From: DATMER01 sp963844885
GTDB taxonomy: Bacteria; Acidobacteriota; Thermoanaerobaculia; Multivoradales; UBA5704
NCBI GenBank assembly: GCA_963844885.1
Contig: CAWJQA010000020.1
Span: 1 to 64,000, forward strand
Direction: 5' to 3'
Length of the DNA: 64,000 bases
Part shown: in pieces, positions 8,405-15,737 of the stretch
Numbering within the stretch: the first letter of the stretch is position 1
How the letters are laid out: every line of letters starts with the position of its first letter
The notes under the pieces: model-generated
Databases searched by the model: none
The model's input: only the letters and a program-made list of their open reading frames with translations
Told to the model about the DNA's origin: nothing
Position numbers and translations under genes: made by a program

Positions 8405-9817
8405 TCACCCCGTCATCTCGCCCACCGCTTCGCGCACGTCCTCCAGGCACATCTCCATCCGCTCCCGATGAGTGCGGAAGGAGACCACGCAGATCCGGAT
8501 CGCGAATTCTCCGCGCAGGAGCGTGCTCGTGAGCAGGACGCGCTTGCGGTCGTTGATCCTCTTGAGGAAGCGCCGATTGAGGACGTTCAGCTCCTCGGCC
8601 GCCAGCCCGCCCGGGTTCAGGCGGAAGGCCAGGGTGGAGAGCTGCGGCTCGGCCAGGATCTCGATCCCTGGAATCCGCTCGAGCTCTTCGCACGCCCATC
8701 GGGCCAACGCGATCTTCTCGTCCAAAGCCTCCCGGAACGGCCCGATGCCGTGCATCTTGAGCGGCAGCCAGACCCGCAGGCCGCGGAAGGGGCGGGTCAG
8801 CTCCGGCGAGATCTCGCAGAAGTCCACGCCGTCCTGGGACGACGGGAGATAGTCGGCGGCGAGGCTGTGGGTGCGCCGCAAGGCCTCCGCGTCCCGCACC
8901 AGGAGCGCGCCCGTGCCATAGGGGAGGAAGAGGCTCTTGTGCGGATCGAGCACGATCGAGTCGGCGCGCTCGATCCCGCGCAGCACCCTTTTCCCCTCCC
9001 GGGTGAGGACGAAAAACCCGCCGTACGCCGCGTCCACGTGGAGCCAGAGGCCGTGCCGGTCGGTCACGCCGGCGATCTCGTCGAACGGGTCCACCGCGCC
9101 GGTGTTGGTCGTGCCGGCGCTCGCTACGGCGAGGAACGGCGTGAGGCCGCGCGCGCGGTCTTCTTGTACGGCCGCCTCCAGGGTCTCGGCGCGGAGGCGG
9201 AACCGCTCGTCGGTCGCCAGCTTGCGCACGTTCGCCGCCGGGAATCCGGCGAGCATCGCGGCTTTCTGGAGGGAGTGGTGCGCCTGATCGGAGAGATAGA
9301 TGACGCCCGAGAGGAAATTCTCCGGCAGGCGCTCGCGCCGGGCCGTGATAAAGGCGGTCAGCGCGGAGAGCGAGCCGCCGCTCGTCAGGATGCCTCCGGC
9401 CTGCGGCGGGAATCCAACCATCTCTTTGAACCAGTCGATCACGTTGATTTCGAGCTGCGCCAGGCCGGGCGCGGCACCGAACAGGCCGACGTAACGATTC
9501 ACGCTGTCCGAGATCAGGTCGGCCACGGCGGCATGGAGAAGACCGCCGCCCGGCACGTAGGCCAGATAGCCCGGACCGGCCGTGTTGATCGAGCGCGGCA
9601 CCGCGCGGTCGAAGAGAAGATCCAGCAGCTTGCGGAACGGGGTGCCGTGCTCGGGGAGCGGCTCGGCGAGGGAGCGGGCCAGGCGGGCGCCGCCGGCCGT
9701 GTGCCCGGCGGGCTGGTCCGGCAGGGAATCCACGTGCGCGGCGATGCGGTCCATGGCCGCCTCGACGAGGCGGCGCATCTCATCTCCGGTAAGATCGAGG
9801 GGAAATTCTCGGCTCAT
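8405..9817 (-). CDS. PLP-dependent group II amino-acid decarboxylase
   Basis: This 470-residue enzyme belongs to the aromatic-L-amino-acid/glutamate/diaminobutyrate decarboxylase family and would remove CO2 from an amino acid. It has the family's HVDAAYGG, with the aspartate that binds the PLP ring nitrogen, and DPHKSLF, whose lysine forms the Schiff base. The N-terminal part, with PGYLAYVPGGGLLHAA and AAPGLAQLEINVIDWF, is also typical. The length is right for the family. The substrate cannot be assigned from sequence alone. It is a single gene, convergent with the unknown pair ending at 8375 and divergent from the EnvC-like gene. Confidence 0.88.
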   Translation of the reverse strand: MSREFPLDLTGDEMRRLVEAAMDRIAAHVDSLPDQPAGHTAGGARLARSLAEPLPEHGTPFRKLLDLLFDRAVPRSINTAGPGYLAYVPGGGLLHAAVADLISDSVNRYVGLFGAAPGLAQLEINVIDWFKEMVGFPPQAGGILTSGGSLSALTAFITARRERLPENFLSGVIYLSDQAHHSLQKAAMLAGFPAANVRKLATDERFRLRAETLEAAVQEDRARGLTPFLAVASAGTTNTGAVDPFDEIAGVTDRHGLWLHVDAAYGGFFVLTREGKRVLRGIERADSIVLDPHKSLFLPYGTGALLVRDAEALRRTHSLAADYLPSSQDGVDFCEISPELTRPFRGLRVWLPLKMHGIGPFREALDEKIALARWACEELERIPGIEILAEPQLSTLAFRLNPGGLAAEELNVLNRRFLKRINDRKRVLLTSTLLRGEFAIRICVVSFRTHRERMEMCLEDVREAVGEMTG

Positions 9818-9942
9818 AGGGGTGGAGCTTGGCTTAGTTGGTCAGATCAGGCAGAAGCCTGTGCTCTGGCTCCCTCTTCGGGATTCGGAAGGGTCTCATG
9901 GCATCAGGATACCAGGGCGACTCCCGGGTACAATCCTTCCCG

Positions 9943-11055
9943 ATGCTCCGCCGTCTTCTGACCTGGGCCGTCCTCCTCGCCCTGGCCTTGCCCGCCCTTC
10001 CTCAGCCTCCTCTGTCGCGCGAGCAGGAGCTGGAGAACCTGCGCGGCGAGATCGCGCGGCTGGAGACGCGGCTGGGCGAGGCGAAGAAGCTGCAGACCGG
10101 GCTGCGCGGCGAGCTGGATGCGGCTGAGCTGGAGCTGCGGCTTCAGGAGGCGCGGCTGACCGAGGCGGTGACCGCGCGCGACCTCGCGGCGCGGCGGGCC
10201 GAGGAGGGCGAGAAGGAGGTGAAGCGCCTGGAGGCGGCTCTGGTACAGGCGCGCCAGGACTTGCGGCGGCGGCTTTCCGGCCTTTACCGGCTCGGCCGGC
10301 AGGGATACCTCCGGCTCTTCCTCGCCCTGAAGCCGGATGAGCGGCTGCTCCCATCCATCCGGCTGGCCCGCTATCTGGCCCGGCGTGACCGGGCGGCGGT
10401 CGACCGCTATCAGGCTTCCCGCGAGCGGCTGGAGCTGGAACGCGAACGGCTGGCATCACAGAGGGTAGAGCTGGAGCGCTGGCTAGCCCGTGAGGAGGCC
10501 CGGCGGCGCCAGCTCGCCGAGGTGCGGCGGCGCAAGGCGGTCCTTCTCGCGCGGGTCGAACAGGAGGGTAAGAGCCTTTCCGAGCAGGCGTCCGCGCTCT
10601 CCGACCGCGAGCGCAAGCTGTCCAACCTGGTCGACTTCCTCTACGGCCGGACCACCACGAACCCGGCGGGAACCCCGATCCAGCAGTTCCGCGGCGTCCT
10701 CGACTGGCCGGTGCAAGGCAAGGTCACCGAGGGCTTCGGCTTCCGGCTCGATCCGCGCTACCGCACCCGCGTGCCGCACAACGGCATCGATCTCGCGACC
10801 TCGCCGGCCGCCGAGGTGCGCGCCGTCTTCCCCGGCAAGGTGCTCTACGCCGCGCCGTTCCAGGGCTATGGGCCGACCGTGATCGTCCACCACCCCGGGC
10901 GCGTGTTCACGCTCTACGCCGGGCTTTCCGAGCTGAAGGCGGGTGCGGGAGGTATGGTATCTTTAGGCGATGTCGTGGGGCTGGCGTCGGACAAGCTGTA
11001 TTTCGAGATCCGCGTCGAGAACCGTCCGGACGACCCCCTGCACTGGTTGAGGTAA
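9943..11055 (+). CDS. EnvC-like murein hydrolase activator (degenerate M23/LytM)
   Basis: The 370-residue protein starts at the ATG at 9943, giving a clean signal peptide (MLRRLLTWAVLLALALPALP). Residues 25-240 are coiled coil, rich in Glu, Arg, Leu and Ala. The C-terminal 110 residues are an M23 domain (EGFGFRLDP, HNGIDLAT). The first zinc-ligand motif, His279 and Asp283, is present. The usual YxHL histidine is Gly327 and the HxH motif is replaced by KLYFE (351-355), as in EnvC, so it probably lacks hydrolase activity and acts by activating an amidase at the division site. The CtpA-like gene follows 6 bp later, then a YibQ-like gene, a common conserved order. Confidence 0.85.
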   Translation: MLRRLLTWAVLLALALPALPQPPLSREQELENLRGEIARLETRLGEAKKLQTGLRGELDAAELELRLQEARLTEAVTARDLAARRAEEGEKEVKRLEAALVQARQDLRRRLSGLYRLGRQGYLRLFLALKPDERLLPSIRLARYLARRDRAAVDRYQASRERLELERERLASQRVELERWLAREEARRRQLAEVRRRKAVLLARVEQEGKSLSEQASALSDRERKLSNLVDFLYGRTTTNPAGTPIQQFRGVLDWPVQGKVTEGFGFRLDPRYRTRVPHNGIDLATSPAAEVRAVFPGKVLYAAPFQGYGPTVIVHHPGRVFTLYAGLSELKAGAGGMVSLGDVVGLASDKLYFEIRVENRPDDPLHWLR

Positions 11056-11061
11056 TCCTCT

Positions 11062-12246
11062 ATGAGCCGTAGCCGTATCGCCTTCTTCCTGGCCTCCTCC
11101 CTGCTCGTGCTGCCGATGCTCGCCGGTACGCTGCTGCGCGCCGCGGACCGTACCGAGAAAACCGACGACGACTCGTTTTACAAATACCTGTCGGTGTTCA
11201 CCGAGGTGCTGGGCCTGGTCCGCCAGTCGTACGTCGACTCGCCCGACATGGACGTGCTCATGGCCGGCGCGCTCGACGGCACGACCGACGCGCTCGACCC
11301 CTTCTCGCTGTACGTGCCGCCGGATCAGGTCGAGACCTACCTCGCGGCCCGCGACACCAGCCGGCGGCAGAGCGGCCTGATCCTGCTCAAGGAGCACGGC
11401 ATCGTCTACATCGTGGCCACGGAGAAGGGGAGCCCGGCGGAGCTGGCCGGGGTCAAGGCGGGCGACATCGTGGCGAAGGTCGGCGACCGCACGACGCGCA
11501 CCATGCCGCTCTGGGAGATGCAGGAGGCGCTGGCCGCGAAGGCCGGGACGAAGATCGCGCTCGAGCTGATCCGGCTCGGCGAAGCGGTGCCCGCCACGTT
11601 CGAGCTCAAGGCGTTCGATCCGCCGCCGGTCAGCCTCACCGAGACCGAGGGGGTGCCTCTGCTGCGTATCCCGTCGTTCGAGAAGGAGACGGCGAGCCAG
11701 GTCAAGGCCGCGCTCGAAGGGCTGGGCACGAAGGCGCGCCAGGGGCTGCTGATCGACCTGCGCGGCGTCTCCTCGGGCGACCCCGAGGACGCCTACCGGA
11801 CGGCCGAGCTGTTCGCCGACGGCGACCTCGGCGTGCTGCTGCGCCGCGGTCAGGAGACGGCGGCCTTCCATGGCGGTGACAAGCCGGTCTGGCAGGGCCG
11901 CATGGTGATCCTCGTGGATCGCAGCACGCTCGGCGCGGGCGAGATCCTGGCCACGATCCTGCGGCAGAAGGTCAAGGCCGAGCTGGTCGGCGAGCGCACC
12001 TTCGGCCACGCCGGGCGCCTCGGTACGGCCGCGCTGTCGAACGGCGGCCGTCTGCTGTTCACGGAAGCGTTCTTCACCGGTCCCGACAAGGCACCGCTCA
12101 AGGAGGCGCTCAAGCCGGATCTGCTCGTGGACGAGCGCTCCCGGACGTATTTGGAGAAGGACGTGCCGATGACCGAGTTGATCCTTCGCCGCGGCATCCA
12201 CCGCCTGCTGGGTGACGAGGCGGAGACGGCCCAGAAGGCCGCCTGA
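11062..12246 (+). CDS. CtpA-like S41 peptidase homologue lacking the catalytic dyad
   Basis: The 394-residue protein has a signal peptide or anchor (residues 1-27), an N-terminal helical region (FTEVLGLVRQSYVD), a PDZ domain (about 100-185; GSPAELAGVKAGDIVAKVGD) and an S41 core. In active C-terminal processing proteases the core reads SASASE and TFGKG, supplying the Ser nucleophile and Lys base. Here these are STLGAGE (Gly291 at the Ser position) and TFGHAG (His316 at the Lys position). The usual RNNPGG is also altered, to RGVSSG. The fold seems intact but catalysis by the usual dyad looks impossible, so this is probably a scaffold or pseudoprotease. It forms an operon with the EnvC-like and YibQ-like genes. 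Confidence 0.85.
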   Translation: MSRSRIAFFLASSLLVLPMLAGTLLRAADRTEKTDDDSFYKYLSVFTEVLGLVRQSYVDSPDMDVLMAGALDGTTDALDPFSLYVPPDQVETYLAARDTSRRQSGLILLKEHGIVYIVATEKGSPAELAGVKAGDIVAKVGDRTTRTMPLWEMQEALAAKAGTKIALELIRLGEAVPATFELKAFDPPPVSLTETEGVPLLRIPSFEKETASQVKAALEGLGTKARQGLLIDLRGVSSGDPEDAYRTAELFADGDLGVLLRRGQETAAFHGGDKPVWQGRMVILVDRSTLGAGEILATILRQKVKAELVGERTFGHAGRLGTAALSNGGRLLFTEAFFTGPDKAPLKEALKPDLLVDERSRTYLEKDVPMTELILRRGIHRLLGDEAETAQKAA

Positions 12247-12264
12247 CCCGAAGCGACGAAGCGA

Positions 12265-13314
12265 GTGCCGCGCCCGCCCGCGCCCCGCCGGCCCGCCGTC
12301 CGTTCCACGGGCGGCCGTCCCCGTTCCCGGTCCAGGCTGTCCGGGCTGTTCCTGTTCGTGCTCGGCGTCTTGGCGGGTGCCGGCGCCCTCTATCTCGCTT
12401 TCCGCGATCACGACGGCCGGTCCGGCTCCGCTCCGGCTCCCTCCTCCCGCGAGGAGCGGCCGGCGCCCGAACGGCCCCGGAAGCGCCAGGTTTCCACGAA
12501 GAAACCGCCCACGCCGGCCGCGCCGGACCACGTCGAGCCCGGTTCCGGCGGGACTGGCGGCAGCTCCGACGTCGAGGTCATTCCCGCTACCGCGCCCGCG
12601 CCGGCCGAAGGCGGGCGGATCGCGCTGGTCATCGACGACCTCGGCCGGAGCGTCGCCGATCTCGCGACGATCGAGCGCCTGGGGGTGCCGCTCTCCTACG
12701 CCGTCCTCCCTTACGAGGAGGAGACGCCGCAGGTCGTCGAAGAGCTGCACCGGCAGGGTGTCGAGGTGCTCCTTCACCTGCCCATGGAGCCGGCCAACGG
12801 CGAGGATCCCGGGCCGGGCGCGCTCCGCCTCGGGATGACGCCGGACCAGCTCCGCCATTTCACGCTCGCGGCGCTGCGGGCCGTGCCGGGCGCGGTGGGA
12901 GTCAACAACCACATGGGCTCGGGGCTGTCGGCGGACGAGCCCTCGATGCGCACCATCCTCGGGATGCTCTCCGGCCGCGGCCTCTTCTTCCTGGACTCGC
13001 GGACGAGCGCGCAGAGCGTCGGCTACAAGGTCGCGATCCGCCTGGGCGTGCCCGCCGCCGAACGGCAGGTCTTCCTCGATTCGGACGTCGAGCCGGAGGC
13101 GATCCGCGGGCAGTTCCACCGCTTGCTCGGCCTCTCCCGCACCCGCGGCGCGGCCGTGGCGATCGGCCATCCGCATCCGGAGACGCTCGCGGTGCTGGCC
13201 GAGGAGGTGCCGAAGGCGAAGGCGCTGGGATACGAGTTCGTCCCGGTCAGCTACCTCCTCGACCGGCCCGATGCCGACGACGCCCCGGACTCGTCCGATC
13301 CCCCCGGCGATTAG
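12265..13314 (+). CDS. YibQ-type divergent polysaccharide deacetylase
   Basis: The 349-residue protein starts at a GTG 18 bp after the CtpA-like stop. An N-terminal membrane anchor (LFLFVLGVLAGAGALYLAF, about residues 29-47) leads into a low-complexity Pro/Ala/Ser linker, then the conserved domain from residue 110: ALVIDDLG, LLHLPMEP, VNNHMGSGL, FFLDSRTSA and AIGHPHPETL. These are the signature blocks of this NodB-like family, with Asp and His residues for metal binding. The enzyme acts outside the membrane, but its substrate is not established for the family. It is the third gene of the EnvC/CtpA/YibQ cluster, and the YfhO-like gene begins 2 bp later. Confidence 0.85.
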   Translation: MPRPPAPRRPAVRSTGGRPRSRSRLSGLFLFVLGVLAGAGALYLAFRDHDGRSGSAPAPSSREERPAPERPRKRQVSTKKPPTPAAPDHVEPGSGGTGGSSDVEVIPATAPAPAEGGRIALVIDDLGRSVADLATIERLGVPLSYAVLPYEEETPQVVEELHRQGVEVLLHLPMEPANGEDPGPGALRLGMTPDQLRHFTLAALRAVPGAVGVNNHMGSGLSADEPSMRTILGMLSGRGLFFLDSRTSAQSVGYKVAIRLGVPAAERQVFLDSDVEPEAIRGQFHRLLGLSRTRGAAVAIGHPHPETLAVLAEEVPKAKALGYEFVPVSYLLDRPDADDAPDSSDPPGD

Positions 13315-13316
13315 CC

Positions 13317-15737
13317 ATGGCTCTCCTCCTCTATCTGCTGGGCGGCGCCTTGCTCGTGCTGCTGGTCCGCTGGTGGCGGCCCGCGGGGATTTCGCGGCGG
13401 GCCGCGGCGGGGTACGTGCTCGCGGCCGGTCTCTTCTTCTGTGTGCCGCTCGCCACCTCGTGGCTACAGGTGCCGACCGACATCGCCTACTTCTGGATGC
13501 CCTGGGGGGAGACGCTGGCGGCGCCGATCGTGCCGGAGAACCCGGTGCTGGGCGACATCCCGTCGCAGATGATCCCGTTCCGGGATCTGGTGCGGCGGCG
13601 GCTCCTGGACCTGGAAGTCCCGCTCTGGGCGCACGAGATGGGGACCGGCCAGCCGCTTCTCGGCAACGCGCAGTCGGCGCCGTTCGCGCCGCTCCACCTG
13701 CTGGCCCTGCCGCTGCCGACGATCCGCGCCCTGTCGGTGGCCGTGGCCTGGCAGGTGCTGCTCGCCCTGCTGCTGACCCACGCGCTGGCGCGCGCGCTGG
13801 GAGCCGGAGAGATGGGCGCGGCGCTGGCGGCGGTGGCGTTCGCGTTCTCGGCGTTCGAGATCCCCTGGGCCTACCACCCGATCGGCATGGCGGTGGTCTT
13901 CGTGCCGGGGGTGCTCCTCGGCCTCCTGCTTCTGCGGCGGGGAGAGCGGGGCGCGTTCACCGGCCTTGTGGTCTGCGCCACGTCCATGGCCCTGAGCGGC
14001 CATCCCGAATCGCTGGCGCACACGGCGCTGGTCTGCGCAGTGTTGACGGCTGTCCTGCTGCTCGCCCGCAGCGAGCCCGTCTGGCCGGCGCGGGGGAGAT
14101 TCCTGGTGCGGCTCGCCGCGGCCGGCGCCCTCACCGCCTGCCTGAGCGCGCCGTTCCTTCTGCCTGTCCTGGAGGCCCTGCCGGCGAGCGAGCGCTGGGT
14201 GGCCGTCCACCGGATGCCCCAGCTCTACCAGTCGCCGCCGTTCCAGCCGGCCTTCCTCTTGCCGCTGGTCGATCCGCTCGTCTTCGGCAGCAGCCGGGAC
14301 GGCGACTGGCAGGGGTTCTCGAACTACAACGAGATGTGCAGCGGCTACGCGGGGTTGCTGGCGCTGGCGCTGGCGCTGGCGGGCGCCGCGGTCTTGCGCG
14401 GCCGGCCGGCGCGCCTCCTGGCCGGCGGCCTCGCGGCGCTGCTGGTGGCGCTACGGCTGCCGCCGCTCTTCGAGGTGGTCGCCGCGCTGCCCGGCCTGGA
14501 GGTAATGCAGGGGCGCTTCCGGCTGTTCTGGGTGCTGGCGGTGGCGCTCGCCGCCGGCCTCAGCGTGGAGGAGCTGCCGAAGAAGGGTTGGAAGGCCGCG
14601 GCGGCGGTCATCCTGGGCCTTGGGGTCGCGCTTCTGCTCGTCCCCCCTCCCCTGGAAGCCTGGCAGCGGCTCTGGTGGTGGGGCACGCTCGCCGGCATGG
14701 CCGCCGCGCTGGCCGCGCTCGCCTGGCCGCGCCTGCGGCCGGCCTTCCCCGGCGTGGCGCTGGCCGTGCTGGCGCTCGACCTGGCGCTGCTCGGCGTCCG
14801 CTATCATCCGATCCTGCCGCCCGCCTTCGACCTGACGCCGCCGCCGGCCCTGGCCTATGTGATCGAAGCGGGGAAGGCGGAGCCGGGACCGTTCCGGGTG
14901 CTGGCGGAGTCGGGCGACCTGCTCCCCAACCTGGCCTCTTACTATGGTCTGTGGGACCCCCGCGGCAACGATCCCATGCAGCCGGCCGCGCCGGTGATGG
15001 CGGTGGGCAGCAGCTTCCTGCCGCGGTTCAAGGTCGGGCGGCTCGTCCACATCTCCTACCCGCGCTTCCCGGCCCAACTGAAGCCGCGCTTCGACTACTT
15101 CGGCGTGAGATACCTGCTGGCGCGGCACCGCCGCCGCTTGCCGAAGCCGTGGCAGGCGGTCTTCAACGGCGTCGGCGGCAGGGTGTGGAAGAACCCGGAT
15201 CCGCTGCCGCTCTTCTTCATGCCGGCGCGGATCGACCGCGCGCCGGACCCGGTACGGGCGCTGGAGACGATGCTCGCCAATGCCGACTTCGCGGGGTCTT
15301 CGGTCGTCGAGGCGCCGGCCGGCCCGTCCGTCTTCCAGGAGGGCCGGGTGACGATCGCGAAGGTGCGGGCGAACGGCTTCGATCTGGAGGTGGAGTCGCC
15401 GGCTGGCGGAGTCGTCGTGTCGAGCGTCAGCCACGCCGCGGGCTGGCGCCTGCGGCGCGACGGGGAGGAGGGGTCTGTGCTGCGGGTCAACGCCGGCTTC
15501 GTGGGCTTCGAGGTGCCGCCGGGCCGGCACCGGGTGAGCCTCGACTACCGGCCGGCGGGCTGGACGTGGGGCCTGCAGCTCTTCGCATTGGGCCTGATCG
15601 GGATGCTGGTGGCGGCTTTTCGCTCACTCCGTCCGCAGCACCTCGATCGGCCGGCGCTCCAGGGCGCGGAGGCTGGCGGCGAGGCCGGCCAGCACGGCGA
15701 GGACGGTGCTGGCGGCGAGCGCCACGGCCATGGGTAG
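13317..15737 (+). CDS. YfhO-like polytopic membrane protein
   Basis: This 806-residue protein of the YfhO/GT-C-like family has about a dozen hydrophobic segments in residues 1-520 and a large soluble domain after them. The stretch after the second membrane segment (DIPSQMIPFRDLVRRRLLDL, then PLWAHEMGTGQPLLGNAQSA) is the typical YfhO extracytoplasmic motif. Members are linked to glycosylation of lipoteichoic acid or other envelope polymers; a lipid-linked sugar transfer role here is inferred. The last 38 codons overlap the 3' end of the convergent permease gene (15624-15737). That tail (EGGEAGQHGEDGAGG-like) is low complexity and may be read-through after loss of an earlier stop. Confidence 0.8.
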   Translation: MALLLYLLGGALLVLLVRWWRPAGISRRAAAGYVLAAGLFFCVPLATSWLQVPTDIAYFWMPWGETLAAPIVPENPVLGDIPSQMIPFRDLVRRRLLDLEVPLWAHEMGTGQPLLGNAQSAPFAPLHLLALPLPTIRALSVAVAWQVLLALLLTHALARALGAGEMGAALAAVAFAFSAFEIPWAYHPIGMAVVFVPGVLLGLLLLRRGERGAFTGLVVCATSMALSGHPESLAHTALVCAVLTAVLLLARSEPVWPARGRFLVRLAAAGALTACLSAPFLLPVLEALPASERWVAVHRMPQLYQSPPFQPAFLLPLVDPLVFGSSRDGDWQGFSNYNEMCSGYAGLLALALALAGAAVLRGRPARLLAGGLAALLVALRLPPLFEVVAALPGLEVMQGRFRLFWVLAVALAAGLSVEELPKKGWKAAAAVILGLGVALLLVPPPLEAWQRLWWWGTLAGMAAALAALAWPRLRPAFPGVALAVLALDLALLGVRYHPILPPAFDLTPPPALAYVIEAGKAEPGPFRVLAESGDLLPNLASYYGLWDPRGNDPMQPAAPVMAVGSSFLPRFKVGRLVHISYPRFPAQLKPRFDYFGVRYLLARHRRRLPKPWQAVFNGVGGRVWKNPDPLPLFFMPARIDRAPDPVRALETMLANADFAGSSVVEAPAGPSVFQEGRVTIAKVRANGFDLEVESPAGGVVVSSVSHAAGWRLRRDGEEGSVLRVNAGFVGFEVPPGRHRVSLDYRPAGWTWGLQLFALGLIGMLVAAFRSLRPQHLDRPALQGAEAGGEAGQHGEDGAGGERHGHG

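Noticed and set aside
10963..13176. Minus-strand open frame of 737 codons
   Set aside because: It is the antisense of the CtpA-like and YibQ-like genes and has no recognisable domain.
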